Origin: Paracoccus ravus
GTDB lineage: Bacteria; Pseudomonadota; Alphaproteobacteria; Rhodobacterales; Rhodobacteraceae
DNA length: 64,000 bases
NCBI RefSeq assembly: GCF_004522175.1
Contig: NZ_SDEB01000004.1
Coordinates: 62,001-126,000, forward strand
Direction: 5' to 3'
The translations under genes were made by a program, and so were the position numbers. Shown piece after piece: positions 42,717 through 51,827 of this stretch (position 1 is its first letter; each line of letters begins with the position of its first letter). The notes beneath the pieces are model-generated. The model was not told where the DNA came from. It did no database searches and saw only the letters and a list, made by a program, of their open reading frames with translations.

Positions 42717-44168
42717 TCAGACCCCGGTGGCCGGGATGCCGGAGCGCTCGACCGGTCGGGGCGCGGTCAGTTCCTTCCAGGCTGAAAGCGCGCGGTTCAC
42801 CGCCGGACGTGCGTCGCGGGGGACGAATTCGCCATGGCCCTCGTGGCTCTCGACCTTGCCCTCGGTCACGGCCACGACACCGCGGGTCAGGGTGTAGCGT
42901 GGCAGGCCCTTGACCGTGATGCCCTCGAAGACGTTGTAATCGATGGCGGATTGCTGGGTTCCGGCGCTGATGGTCTTTTCGGCCTCGGGGTCCCAAACGA
43001 CCAGATCGGCATCGGCGCCGACCAGAACCGCGCCCTTTTTCGGATACATATTCAGGATCTTGGCGATATTGGTCGAGGTCACGGCGACGAATTCATTCGG
43101 CGTCAACCGCCCAGTGCCGACGCCCTGCGTCCAAAGCACCGGCATCCGATCCTCAAGCCCTCCGGTTCCGTTCGGGATCTTGGTGAAATCGCCAATGCCG
43201 AAACGCTTTTGGGTCGTGGTAAAGGCGCAATGATCGGTCGCGACGCAGGACAGGCTGCCCGATTGCAGCCCCGCCCAAAGGCTGTCCTGATGCAGCTTGT
43301 TGCGGAAGGGCGGCGACATCACCCGCCGCGCGGCATGGTCCCAATCCCGGTTGAAATACTCGCTCTCATCCAAAACCAGATGCTGGATCAGCGGCTCGCC
43401 CCAGACCCGCTTGCCCTGCTGGCGCGCACGACGGATCGCCTCATGCGAGTCCTCGCAGGAGGTATGGACCACATAAAGCGGCACGCCCGCCATGTCGGCG
43501 ATCATGATGGCGCGGTTGGTGGCCTCGCCCTCGACCTGAGGTGGGCGGGAATAGGCGTGACCCTCGGGGCCTACATTTCCTTCGGCCAGCAGACGCGCCG
43601 ACAATTCAGCAACGACATCACCATTCTCGGCATGGACCAAAGCCACGCCGCCCAGATCGCCGACCCGACGGAAGGACGAGAACATCTCGTCATCGTTCAC
43701 CATCAAGGCGCCCTTGTAGGCCATGAAATGCTTGAAGCTGGTGATGCCGCGCTGCACCACCTCGTCCATCTCGTCGAAGACCTGCTCGCCCCACCAGGTC
43801 ACCGCCATGTGGTAGGAATAGTCGCAATGCGCGCGGCCGGACTTGTTGTCCCACATCTTCAACGCGTCCAGAAGCCCCTGTTCCGGCGAGGGCAGCACGA
43901 AGTCCACCACCATCGTCGTTCCGCCCGCCAGCGCGGCCCGCGTGCCGCTCTCGAAATCATCGGCGGAATAGGTGCCCATGAAGGGCATTTCCAGATGGGT
44001 ATGCGGGTCGATCCCGCCTGGCATGATGTAACAACCGGTCGCGTCCAGAACCTTGTCGCCGACCAGCCCCTCGCCGATGGCGGCGATGCGCCCATCCTCG
44101 ATCAGCACATCCGCCTTATAGCTCAGATCCGCGGTGACAATGGTGCCGCCCCTGATGACCGTGCCCAT
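42717..44168 (-). CDS. hydA: Dihydropyrimidinase
   Basis: A 483-residue cyclic amidohydrolase (second step of reductive pyrimidine breakdown), opening dihydrouracil or dihydrothymine to N-carbamoyl-beta-amino acids; it also acts on hydantoins. Seen: metal ligands in GGIDPHTHLEMPFMGTYSADDF (HxH), carboxylated-lysine region ITSFKHFMAYKGALM, VHAENGDVVAE, YVVHTSCEDSHEAIRRAR, and CVATDHCAFTTTQK with the catalytic Asp. Length is typical. The amidohydrolase that uses its product is encoded just upstream; the ABC genes follow directly. The first enzyme, dihydropyrimidine dehydrogenase (preTA), is not in the window. Confidence 0.95.
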   Translation of the reverse strand: MGTVIRGGTIVTADLSYKADVLIEDGRIAAIGEGLVGDKVLDATGCYIMPGGIDPHTHLEMPFMGTYSADDFESGTRAALAGGTTMVVDFVLPSPEQGLLDALKMWDNKSGRAHCDYSYHMAVTWWGEQVFDEMDEVVQRGITSFKHFMAYKGALMVNDDEMFSSFRRVGDLGGVALVHAENGDVVAELSARLLAEGNVGPEGHAYSRPPQVEGEATNRAIMIADMAGVPLYVVHTSCEDSHEAIRRARQQGKRVWGEPLIQHLVLDESEYFNRDWDHAARRVMSPPFRNKLHQDSLWAGLQSGSLSCVATDHCAFTTTQKRFGIGDFTKIPNGTGGLEDRMPVLWTQGVGTGRLTPNEFVAVTSTNIAKILNMYPKKGAVLVGADADLVVWDPEAEKTISAGTQQSAIDYNVFEGITVKGLPRYTLTRGVVAVTEGKVESHEGHGEFVPRDARPAVNRALSAWKELTAPRPVERSGIPATGV

Positions 44169-44191
44169 GTCTCTTCCCTTCTTTGGTATCT

Positions 44192-44225
44192 AAATATCCC
44201 GGGGGTCCGGGGGCAGCGCCCCCGG
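44192..44225. repeat. AAATATCC-hairpin intergenic element
   Basis: AAATATCCCGGGGGT is followed by a GGGGGC-AGC-GCCCCC hairpin between the amidohydrolase and dihydropyrimidinase genes. It is nearly identical to 60368-60400. Here it lies inside an apparent operon and is oriented opposite to transcription, so it may attenuate or process the transcript rather than end it. Confidence 0.75.
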
Positions 44226-44232
44226 CTTTGGC

Positions 44233-45501
44233 TCACGCCACGATCTCGGCGGTTTCCAGCACCGCATGCAGCAGGACATCGGCCCCGCTTGCGGCCCATT
44301 CCGGGCTGATCTCTTCGGCCTCGTTATGCGAAAGCCCGTCGACGCAGGGACACATGATCATCACAGTCGGCGCGACCTTGTTCACCCAGCAGGCGTCATG
44401 CCCCGCGCCCGAGACGATATCCATGCGGCTATAGCCCAGACGGTCGGCGGCCGAGCGCACCCTCCCGACCAGCCCTTCGTCAAAGGCGGGCGGATCGAAT
44501 TGCCCAACGATCTGCGACGAGAATTCGCAGCCCAAAGCCTCGCAGATCGCCGGCGCGCGGGCGGCGAATTCCTCGGCCATGGCGAGCAGGGTGGGAAGCA
44601 GGTGGCTGCGGAAATCGACCGTGAATACGACCTTTTCCGGAATGACATTGCGGCTGTTCGGGTAGACGTCGATATGGCCGATCGCGCCCACGGCGGCGGG
44701 CTGATGCTTCATCGCGATCTCATGGACCAGCTCGGTCAGCTGCGCCAATCCGCGACCGGCATTGCGGCGCATCTTCATCGGCGTCGAGCCGGTATGCTGC
44801 CCCTTTCCGGTCACCGTGCATTCAATCCAGCGCAGGCCCTGACCATGGGTCACGACGCCGATCTGCTTGTCCTCGGCCTCAAGGATCGGGCCTTGTTCGA
44901 TATGATATTCGAACATGGCATGGATCTTGCGGTCGCCCGGTGTCTCCGAGCCCTTCCAGCCGATCCGCGCGAGTTCCTCGCCGAAGCTCTTCCCCTTGGC
45001 GTCTTTGCGCGAATAGGCGTCATCCAGATCCAGCACGCCCGCGAAAACCCCCGAGGCCAGCATGGCCGGGGCAAAGCGCGAGCCTTCCTCATTGGTCCAG
45101 TTCGTCACCACGATGGGACGGCGCGTCCTGATCCCCAGATCACGGATCGAGCGGATGACCTCCAGCCCCGCCAGAACCCCCAGCACGCCGTCATATTTCC
45201 CGCCCGTCGGCTGGGTGTCGAGATGGCTGCCGATATAGACCGGATCGAGGCTTGGATCAGAGCCCTCATGGCGCAAGAACATGCTGCCCATCTGATCGAC
45301 CGACATGACCATGCCAGCCTCTTCGCACCATGACTGGAACAGGCGGCGGCCCGCGCCATCTTCATCGGTCAGAGCTTGGCGATTATTGCCGCCCGCGATG
45401 CCGGGGCCGATCTTGGCCATCTCCATCAAGCTGTCCCAAAGCCTGTCGCCATCGACCTTCATATTGGCTGCGGGCATGACGGCGGTATCCGTTCCGGTCA
45501 T
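44233..45501 (-). CDS. N-carbamoyl-beta-alanine amidohydrolase / M20-family Zn amidase
   Basis: A 422-residue M20-family amidase (beta-ureidopropionase type) that hydrolyses N-carbamoyl-beta-alanine to beta-alanine, CO2 and ammonia, the third reductive pyrimidine step. Metal ligands and motifs: GSHLDTQPTGGKYDGVLGVLAGLEV, NWTNEEGSRFAPAMLASGVFAG (catalytic Glu-Glu), EYHIEQGPILE, GKGQHTGSTPM, and GAGHDACWVNKVAPTVMIMCPCVDGLSHNEAE. L-carbamoylase specificity for hydantoins cannot be excluded from sequence, but the context favours pyrimidine use. It is the first gene after the divergent rutR promoter region, which carries the RutR box 99 nt upstream of its start. Confidence 0.93.
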   Translation of the reverse strand: MTGTDTAVMPAANMKVDGDRLWDSLMEMAKIGPGIAGGNNRQALTDEDGAGRRLFQSWCEEAGMVMSVDQMGSMFLRHEGSDPSLDPVYIGSHLDTQPTGGKYDGVLGVLAGLEVIRSIRDLGIRTRRPIVVTNWTNEEGSRFAPAMLASGVFAGVLDLDDAYSRKDAKGKSFGEELARIGWKGSETPGDRKIHAMFEYHIEQGPILEAEDKQIGVVTHGQGLRWIECTVTGKGQHTGSTPMKMRRNAGRGLAQLTELVHEIAMKHQPAAVGAIGHIDVYPNSRNVIPEKVVFTVDFRSHLLPTLLAMAEEFAARAPAICEALGCEFSSQIVGQFDPPAFDEGLVGRVRSAADRLGYSRMDIVSGAGHDACWVNKVAPTVMIMCPCVDGLSHNEAEEISPEWAASGADVLLHAVLETAEIVA

Positions 45502-45599
45502 TCGTCTTCCTTCCTGTCTGACCGCCGCCTTCTTTGGGCGGTCGGTGGATCGGTCGGCGATGTGCCACGGCGACAGCCTTGCGACCCTTTCGCAAATTA

Positions 45600-45615
45600 T
45601 TGACCATTTGGTCAG
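45600..45615. promoter_or_regulatory. RutR operator
   Basis: TTGACCATTTGGTCAG matches the E. coli RutR consensus TTGACCAnnTGGTCAA at all but the last position, as a palindrome of two TTGACCA/TGGTCA half-sites. It lies between the divergent rutR and amidohydrolase genes. Its first six bases also make a -35 hexamer (TTGACC) for rutR, with TAGCAC near a poor -10, so RutR would block its own promoter as well as the divergent one. Confidence 0.9.
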
Positions 45616-45697
45616 GATCAGGCTAGCACGGGTCTATAGGCAGTCAAGCGCCGCGATACCCGCCTTTCGGACGATCCGCGCCTTTCACGGAAAACCC

Positions 45698-46324
45698 ATG
45701 CAGGAACAGCCCCGCAGGCAAAGCCGCATCCAGAAAAGGAACCGCGAGGTGATCCTGACGGCGGCGTTGCGCGAATTTTCGGCAGGCGGCTTCGCCGGCA
45801 CGACCATCGACCAGATCGCCGAAGCGGCGGGACTGTCAAAGCCCAACGTGCTGTATTATTTCCAATCCAAGGAGGCGATCCACAGCGCTCTTCTGCGCGG
45901 GCTGTTGGACTTGTGGCTTGGCCCCTTGCGCGATTTGCAGGCAGAGGGCGACCCCAGGGAGCAGATCCTTGCCTATGCCCGGCGCAAGCTGGAAATGTCG
46001 CGCGATTACCCGCAGGAAAGCCGCCTTTTCGCCAATGAGGTGCTGCAAGGCGCGGACCGGTTGCAGCCGATCTTGGGTGGCGAATTGCGAGAACTGGTCG
46101 AGGAGAAATCCGCTTTGATCGCGGGCTGGATCGCCGAGGGCCGCATCGCCGAGGTCGATCCGCATCACCTGCTGTTCTCGATCTGGGCGCTGACCCAGCA
46201 TTATGCCGATTTCGAGGTACAGGTCAGGGCCGTACTCGGCCCCGATCACGATCCTTTTGCCGAGGCTCAGATCTTTCTGGACCAGCTTTACTTGCGCCTG
46301 CTGACGCCTCAGCCTCGGGAATAG
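45698..46324 (+). CDS. rutR: RutR-type TetR regulator of pyrimidine metabolism
   Basis: A 208-residue TetR protein closely like E. coli RutR, which is released from DNA by uracil or thymine. HTH: FAGTTIDQIAEAAGLSKPNVLYYFQSKEAIH. The hallmark C-terminal stretches are LWLGPLRDL, LEMSRDYPQESRLFANEVLQGAD, LRELVEEKSALIAGWI and HHLLFSIWALTQHYADFEVQV, matching RutR positions around the ligand pocket. ATG 45698 (MQEQPRRQ) is the start. It is divergent from the pyrimidine operon, with a RutR operator between them, so it regulates that operon and itself by inference. Its 3' end overlaps manC (tail to tail) by 16 nt. Confidence 0.93.
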   Translation: MQEQPRRQSRIQKRNREVILTAALREFSAGGFAGTTIDQIAEAAGLSKPNVLYYFQSKEAIHSALLRGLLDLWLGPLRDLQAEGDPREQILAYARRKLEMSRDYPQESRLFANEVLQGADRLQPILGGELRELVEEKSALIAGWIAEGRIAEVDPHHLLFSIWALTQHYADFEVQVRAVLGPDHDPFAEAQIFLDQLYLRLLTPQPRE

Positions 46325-47730
46325 ACATCCTCGTAGCGCACGATGTCATCTTCGCCCAGGTAAGCGCCGGTCTGGACCTCGATCAGCACCATCGGCACCT
46401 TGCCGGGATTTTCCATGCGATGCACCGCGCCCAGAGGCACATAGATCGACTGGTTTTCCGTCACCAGTGTCACGGTCTCGTTCACGGTCACCTTGGCGGT
46501 GCCGCTGACCACGATCCAATGTTCCGAGCGGTGGAAATGCGATTGAAGCGACAGGGCCGCGCCGGGATTGACGACGATGCGCTTCACCTGAAAGCGGTCG
46601 GCCAGAGCCAGCGTCTCGAACCAGCCCCAAGGGCGGTGATCGCGCAGGAAGGTCTCGGCCTGACGCGCGCCTTTGGATTTCAGTGCCGAGACAGCCTTCC
46701 TGACCTCTTGCGCGCGATCCATGCCCGCGACCAGCACCGCGTCATTGGTCGCGACCACCATCACGTCCTGAAGTCCGATGCCGACGATCTCGATCCCCTC
46801 ATCCTGCGAGCGCAGCAGCACATTGTCGCATTCGATCGCGGTCGAGCGCGGATCGGTGACATTGCCGCGCGGGGCGGGCGCGCCGTCCTGTGCCTCGCGC
46901 CAGACCGCGTCCCAACCGCCGAGATCCGACCAATGGCCCGAGAAGCGCACGACCGACAGGTTGTCCGCCTTTTCCAGCACCGCATAGTCGATGGACAGAT
47001 CGGGCAGCGCGTCCCAGGGCGCGGATGCGATGCGTAGGAAGCCCAGATCAGTCCGGGCCTCGGCCAGAGCTTGCTCGACGGGCTCGATGAATTCTGGGGC
47101 GTATTCACGGAAAGCCTCGATCATGGCCCATGCGGAAAACAGGAAGATGCCCGCATTCCACAGGTAATTACCCTCGGCGAGCATGGTTTGAGCCGTGGCG
47201 AGATCCGGCTTTTCGACGAAACGGCGAAGCTGCACCGGACCCTCGCCCGAAGCGGCGGCCTCCATATAGCCATAGCCGGTCTCGGGTCGGGTCGGGGTGA
47301 TCCCGAAGGTCACAATCTGGCCCATCTGCGCCGCCGGGATGCCCAGTTCGACCGCGCGGGTAAAGGCCTCGGCATCGGGGACGACATGATCCGAAGGGGC
47401 GACCAGCAGCAGCCCCTCGGGATCGGTCCGGGCCACGGTCAGGGCGGCGGCGAGGATGGCGGGTGCGGTGTTGCGTCCCGAGGGCTCGATCAGGATCGCC
47501 GAAGGGGCAATCCCGATCTGGTCCAATTGCTCGGCCACGATGAAGCGGAAATCGGCATTGGTCATCACCAATGGCGCGCCATAGCGCGGCCCGGACAGCC
47601 TGCGGGCCGAGGCCTGGAACAGCGATTCCTCGCCGATCAGCGGCGCGAATTGCTTGGGAAAGCTCTTGCGCGAGACGGGCCAGAGCCGCGTGCCCGATCC
47701 GCCAGCCAAAAGAACAGGGGTCAATTGCAT
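46309..47730 (-). CDS. manC: Mannose-1-phosphate guanylyltransferase / mannose-6-phosphate isomerase (bifunctional)
   Basis: A 473-residue type II phosphomannose isomerase/GDP-mannose pyrophosphorylase, making GDP-mannose for polysaccharides. N-terminal nucleotidyltransferase (MQLTPVLLAGGSGTRLWPVSRKSFPKQFAPL, the GGxGTRLxPxSR-xxPKQ signature) and the FVEKPDLATAQ and NAGIFLFSAW motifs. The C-terminal cupin isomerase domain (about 360-470) has RPWGWFETL, SLQSHFHRSEHWIVVSGTAKV with the metal His/Glu, and PLGAVHRMENPG. ATG 47730 is used. It overlaps rutR tail-to-tail by 16 nt. No other capsule genes are adjacent. Confidence 0.95.
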   Translation of the reverse strand: MQLTPVLLAGGSGTRLWPVSRKSFPKQFAPLIGEESLFQASARRLSGPRYGAPLVMTNADFRFIVAEQLDQIGIAPSAILIEPSGRNTAPAILAAALTVARTDPEGLLLVAPSDHVVPDAEAFTRAVELGIPAAQMGQIVTFGITPTRPETGYGYMEAAASGEGPVQLRRFVEKPDLATAQTMLAEGNYLWNAGIFLFSAWAMIEAFREYAPEFIEPVEQALAEARTDLGFLRIASAPWDALPDLSIDYAVLEKADNLSVVRFSGHWSDLGGWDAVWREAQDGAPAPRGNVTDPRSTAIECDNVLLRSQDEGIEIVGIGLQDVMVVATNDAVLVAGMDRAQEVRKAVSALKSKGARQAETFLRDHRPWGWFETLALADRFQVKRIVVNPGAALSLQSHFHRSEHWIVVSGTAKVTVNETVTLVTENQSIYVPLGAVHRMENPGKVPMVLIEVQTGAYLGEDDIVRYEDVYSRG

Positions 47731-47817
47731 GCCATCACTCCCTCGTGGCGGTCTCGTTCTTCCCGTCAGGCATCTTATCCGACGGGAAAATCCTTTGGGC
47801 AAGCATCCTTGCCCCGA

Positions 47818-48738
47818 TCAGTAGCCGCGCGCGGGGTCGACGAGGTGAAGCAGCGTCTCGCCGCGCATGGCGCGACGCAGGTTTTCAGCCGCGATCCGGG
47901 CCGCCGTGGCGGGCCGGGTCTCGGCGGCGATATGGGGCGTGACGGTGATGCGGGGATGCGACCAGAAGGGATGATCCGGGGGCAGGGGCTCGGTCTTGAA
48001 GACATCCAGCACGGCATGTCCGGGGCGGTCTTGTTCCAGCGCCGCGAGCAGGGCAGTTTCGTCGATCAGCGTGCCGCGCCCGGCATTGATCAGCGTGGCC
48101 CCCTTGGGCAGCAGGGCAAGGCGGCTTGCATCGAGCAGATCGCGCGTTGCGGGCGTGTCGGGCAGAAGGCAGATCAGGATATCGGCGCGGGATAGGGCTT
48201 CGCCCAGTCGGTTCTGCGCCAACACCTCGATGCCCGCGACAGGGCGGCCCGATTGCGACCAGCCGGTGACCGCGAAGCCCAGATCCGACAGCGTCCCCGC
48301 CACCGCGCTGCCAAGCTCGCCCATGCCCAGCACCGTCACCCGCCGCTCGGTGGCCAAGGGTGGGGTCTGCCCCTGCCGCCAGATCCCGTCCTGTGGGTAA
48401 AGATCCATGCCCAGATGGGCGCGCATCGTCCAGCCGGTGCAATATTCGACCATACCCTGCGCAAGGCCCGGATCGACCATGCGGCACAAGGGCTGGGTCA
48501 GGCTCGAATTGGTCACGATGCGCTCGACCCCGGCCCAGAGGCTCTGGACCAGCCGCGCATTCACGAAGGCCGAGAAATCGAGTGGCGTGCCATCCTCGGG
48601 ATAGCCGGGCGCATAGATCAGCGCGTCGAAGCTTTCGGGCGCGCCCTTGCGGCAAAGCTTGATCTCGGGGCAGGCGGCCTGCAAGGCCGGTGCCCAATCG
48701 TCCCAAAGCCGGGTAGGGGCCGCGAAGAGCACCCGCAT
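47818..48738 (-). CDS. ghrA: Glyoxylate/hydroxypyruvate reductase A (D-2-hydroxyacid dehydrogenase family)
   Basis: A 306-residue NAD(P)-dependent reductase of the GhrA type, turning glyoxylate and hydroxypyruvate to glycolate and glycerate. Rossmann motif VTVLGMGELGSAVAGTLSDLGFAVTGWSQSGR (GxGxxG), ADILICLLPDTPATRDLLD, and the catalytic Arg/Glu/His in INAGRGTLID, VFKTEPLP and ITVTPHIAA. ATG 48738 lies 1 nt after the rodA stop codon, so it belongs to the tail of the rod-shape operon, an unusual place for a metabolic reductase. Confidence 0.92.
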   Translation of the reverse strand: MRVLFAAPTRLWDDWAPALQAACPEIKLCRKGAPESFDALIYAPGYPEDGTPLDFSAFVNARLVQSLWAGVERIVTNSSLTQPLCRMVDPGLAQGMVEYCTGWTMRAHLGMDLYPQDGIWRQGQTPPLATERRVTVLGMGELGSAVAGTLSDLGFAVTGWSQSGRPVAGIEVLAQNRLGEALSRADILICLLPDTPATRDLLDASRLALLPKGATLINAGRGTLIDETALLAALEQDRPGHAVLDVFKTEPLPPDHPFWSHPRITVTPHIAAETRPATAARIAAENLRRAMRGETLLHLVDPARGY

Positions 48739-48739
48739 T

Positions 48740-49879
48740 CTAGCGCGGCCTGTGGACATGGGCGGATTGCAGGATGCCAAAGCCCATCAAGAGGATCATC
48801 AACGAAGTCCCGCCATAGCTGACCAGCGGCAGGGGCGAGCCCTTGGCGGGCAGCATCCCCATCACCGTCGCCATATTGATCGAGAAATACAAAAAGAACG
48901 TCCCCGCGATCCCGATGGTCAAAAGGCTGGCGAAACGGTCCCGGTTGGTGAGCGCCGAATGCAGGCAGAAGCCCAGGATCAGGACGTAAAGCAGAAGCAG
49001 GGTTCCCGCGCCGACAAAGCCGAATTCCTCGGCCAGCGAGGTAAAGATGAAATCGGTATGCTTCTCGGGCAGGAAGTTCAGCCGCGACTGCGTTCCCTGC
49101 ATGAAGCCCCGGCCCGACCAGCCGCCGGAACCCAGCGCGATCTGGGCCTGCATGATGTTATAGCCCGCGCCCAAAGGGTCCGAACCGGGGTCGAGAAAAG
49201 TGTCGATCCGCTTGAATTGGTAATTATGCAGCAATTGCCAGTCGGTTCCCCGGCTTTCCATCACCGTGGTGATCAGGGCGATCACGATGGCGATGACCGC
49301 GCCGAAATACCACAGGCTGACGCCGGCGACGAACATCACGATGCCTCCGCCCGCGATCAGCATGATCGAGGTGCCAAGGTCGGGCTGCATCAGGACCAGC
49401 GCGGTCGGGGTCAGGATCAAGAGGACCGGGATCAGCACCCAGAGCGGGCGCGAGACCTTTTCGACCGGCAGCCAGTCGTAATAGGCGGCGAGCGTCATCA
49501 CGAAGGCGATCTTGGTCAGTTCCGAGGGCTGGATCCGGACCGGGCCAAGCACCAGCCAGCGCTGCGCGCCCATGCCGACATGGCCCATGAGCTCCACGGC
49601 GACAAGCAGCAGCACGCAGATCACATAGGCCACGACCGAGATCGAACGCCAGAACCAGATCGGCACGAAGGCGAGAGCGAACATGATCGCCATGCCCGCG
49701 GCGAACCGCTCCATCTGGGGCATGGCCCAGCGGTCGATCTCTCCTCCCGAGACCGAGTAGAGCATGAGGAAGCCGATGCAACTAACGGCTGTCACAAGAA
49801 AAACTAGCGGCCAGTTCAGGAACAGGATCTTGCGCCAGCCGGTCGGGACACGCTCGACCGTGTAATCGAGGTAACTCAT
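48740..49879 (-). CDS. rodA: Rod-shape-determining peptidoglycan polymerase RodA
   Basis: A 379-residue SEDS-family glycosyltransferase of the elongasome with about ten membrane helices. Hallmarks: MGHVGMGAQRWLVLGPVRIQPSELTKIAFVMTLA, LVLMQPDLGTSIMLIAGG (the essential Asp lies in QPDLGT), ALGSGGWSGRGFMQGTQSRLNFLPEKHTDFIFTSLAEEFGFVG and PLPLVSYGGTSLMILLMGFGILQS. It starts 1 nt after the mrdA stop, so polymerase and transpeptidase are tightly coupled. Confidence 0.97.
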   Translation of the reverse strand: MSYLDYTVERVPTGWRKILFLNWPLVFLVTAVSCIGFLMLYSVSGGEIDRWAMPQMERFAAGMAIMFALAFVPIWFWRSISVVAYVICVLLLVAVELMGHVGMGAQRWLVLGPVRIQPSELTKIAFVMTLAAYYDWLPVEKVSRPLWVLIPVLLILTPTALVLMQPDLGTSIMLIAGGGIVMFVAGVSLWYFGAVIAIVIALITTVMESRGTDWQLLHNYQFKRIDTFLDPGSDPLGAGYNIMQAQIALGSGGWSGRGFMQGTQSRLNFLPEKHTDFIFTSLAEEFGFVGAGTLLLLYVLILGFCLHSALTNRDRFASLLTIGIAGTFFLYFSINMATVMGMLPAKGSPLPLVSYGGTSLMILLMGFGILQSAHVHRPR

Positions 49880-49880
49880 G

Positions 49881-51824
49881 TCAGGCCTTCGCTCGGGCGG
49901 TCTTGCTGGTCGGTTCGGGCATCAGGTTCATCTTTGACCACATTTCCTCGACCTTGGCGCGTTCGCTGTCCGGATAGGCTGAAAGCGGAGGCAGCCCGTC
50001 GGCCAGCGCAAACAGCATGATATCGCGGGCGATGGGCGCGGCCACGGCCGAGCCGCCGCCGCCATGTTCGACCACGACGGAGACCACGTATCGCGGCATG
50101 TCATAGGGAGCAAAGCAGACGAACAGGGCATGGTCGCGCCGGTTCCAGGGCAATTGGTCATTCGAGATCACGCCGCGCGCACGTTCCGCCGCGGTGATGT
50201 TGCGCACCTGGCTGGTGCCGGTCTTGCCTGCCATCTGCCATTCCGGCGCGACGATCCGGGCGCGCCGCGCCGTGCCATGGCTGCCATTCATCACCGCGTC
50301 CATCCCGCCCCGCGCGGTGCGCAGGTTCAGCGGGTTCAGTCCCAGATCGGCGAAATCCGGAACGGGCTGGACCACCCCGTCTATGGCCCGGACAAGGCGC
50401 GGAATGACCTCCCGCCCGGTCGCCACGCGCGCCGTCATCACCGCAAGCTGCAAGGGCGAGGCCAGCACATAGCCCTGTCCGATCGAGGCGTTGATGCTGT
50501 CCCCGACCTGCCATTCCTGTTGATATCGCGCCATTTTCCAGGCGCGGTCCGGTGCGATCCCCTCGGTGATCGCGGACATTGGCAGGTCATGGCGCACGCC
50601 GATGCCCAAGCGCCGCGCCATCGCGGCGATGCGGTCGATGCCGACCTTTTGCGCCAGTTCGTAATAATAGACGTCGCAGGATTGCTCGAGGCTGCGGATG
50701 GCATCCACCGTGCCATGGCCGCCCCTGCTCCAGCAGTGAAAGCGGCGGCCCGCGACCTGCGTATATCCGGGACAGAAAAAGCGCGAACCGGGATTGATCA
50801 CCCCGGCTTCCAGCCCGGCGAGCAGCGTTACCATCTTGAAGGTCGAGCCGGGCGGATAGGCACCCTGCACGGTCTTATCCGCAAGCGGGCGGTGATCGTG
50901 CTTCATCAAATCCTTGTAATCGACCGAACTGATCCCGCGGACAAACTTGTTCGGATCGAAATTCGGCGAGGAGGAGATCGCGACGATATCGCCATTGGTC
51001 ACGTCGATGACCACCGCGGCGGCGCTTTCCGTGCCCAGTCGCTGGGCCGCGAAATTCTGCAGCCGCGCGTCCAGCGTTGTCTGGATGGTCGCGCCCTGCT
51101 GGCCCTCTTGCCGGGACAGTTCGCGCATCTCGCGCCCGGCGCTGTTGACCTCGACACGGCGGTTTCCGGCCTTGCCGCGCAATTCCTCTTCGAGCTTGGC
51201 CTCGAGCCCGATCTTGCCCAGTTGGAACTCGGGCAGGCGCAGAACCGGGTCGGGATTCTCGATCTTGGACAGGTCGTAATCCGAGACCGGGCCGACATAT
51301 CCCAGAACATGCGCGAAATCCCCGGCGCGCGGATAGCTGCGCGAAAGCCCGGATTCCGGCGTCACGCCGGGCAAAGCCGGGGCATTCAACGCGATCGAGG
51401 AGAATTCCTGCCAGGTCAGGCGATCGGCCACCATGACCGGCGTCACCGCGCTGCGGCGGCGGATCTCGGCCAGCAACTCGGCGGCCTGCCGGTCGCTCAT
51501 CGGGATGATCCGCCGCAGCCGGGCCACCACGGTCGATATCTCGCCGGCATCCTCGCGGGTAAGGGTGACGCGGTAATTCTGCTCATTTCCGGCGATGATG
51601 GTGCCATTGCGGTCCAGGACCAGCCCGCGCGCCGGAGGCAGCAGGCGGATCTTGATCGAATTTCCGTCCGAGAGCAGGCGATACTGGTCGGCATGTTCAA
51701 GCTGCATCGAACGCAGCTTGAGCCCCAGCGTGCTGATGACGGCGGCCTGGATCACGCCCAGCATGAGAACGCGACGCGAGATCAGCCGGCTGCTTTCGGC
51801 GATTTCCTTTTGCGACTTGCGCAT
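49881..51824 (-). CDS. mrdA: Penicillin-binding protein 2
   Basis: A 647-residue bitopic transpeptidase for cylindrical wall growth, partner of RodA. N-terminal membrane helix (RVLMLGVIQAAVISTLGLKL), the pedestal domain with RGLVLDRNGTIIAGNEQNYRV, then the transpeptidase domain: nucleophile motif GSTFKM (SxxK, about residue 330), SCDVYYYE (SxD/N), and KTGTSQ (KTG, about 548). A C-terminal tail of about 40 residues follows. It lies 3 nt after mreD. Confidence 0.97.
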   Translation of the reverse strand: MRKSQKEIAESSRLISRRVLMLGVIQAAVISTLGLKLRSMQLEHADQYRLLSDGNSIKIRLLPPARGLVLDRNGTIIAGNEQNYRVTLTREDAGEISTVVARLRRIIPMSDRQAAELLAEIRRRSAVTPVMVADRLTWQEFSSIALNAPALPGVTPESGLSRSYPRAGDFAHVLGYVGPVSDYDLSKIENPDPVLRLPEFQLGKIGLEAKLEEELRGKAGNRRVEVNSAGREMRELSRQEGQQGATIQTTLDARLQNFAAQRLGTESAAAVVIDVTNGDIVAISSSPNFDPNKFVRGISSVDYKDLMKHDHRPLADKTVQGAYPPGSTFKMVTLLAGLEAGVINPGSRFFCPGYTQVAGRRFHCWSRGGHGTVDAIRSLEQSCDVYYYELAQKVGIDRIAAMARRLGIGVRHDLPMSAITEGIAPDRAWKMARYQQEWQVGDSINASIGQGYVLASPLQLAVMTARVATGREVIPRLVRAIDGVVQPVPDFADLGLNPLNLRTARGGMDAVMNGSHGTARRARIVAPEWQMAGKTGTSQVRNITAAERARGVISNDQLPWNRRDHALFVCFAPYDMPRYVVSVVVEHGGGGSAVAAPIARDIMLFALADGLPPLSAYPDSERAKVEEMWSKMNLMPEPTSKTARAKA

Positions 51825-51827
51825 GGC

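Noticed and set aside
47760..47788. An inverted repeat TTCCCGTC/GACGGGAA between ghrA and manC.
   Set aside because: On the transcribed minus strand there is no T-run after it (the T-rich side comes before), so it is not a convincing terminator; it may be a weak mRNA hairpin only.
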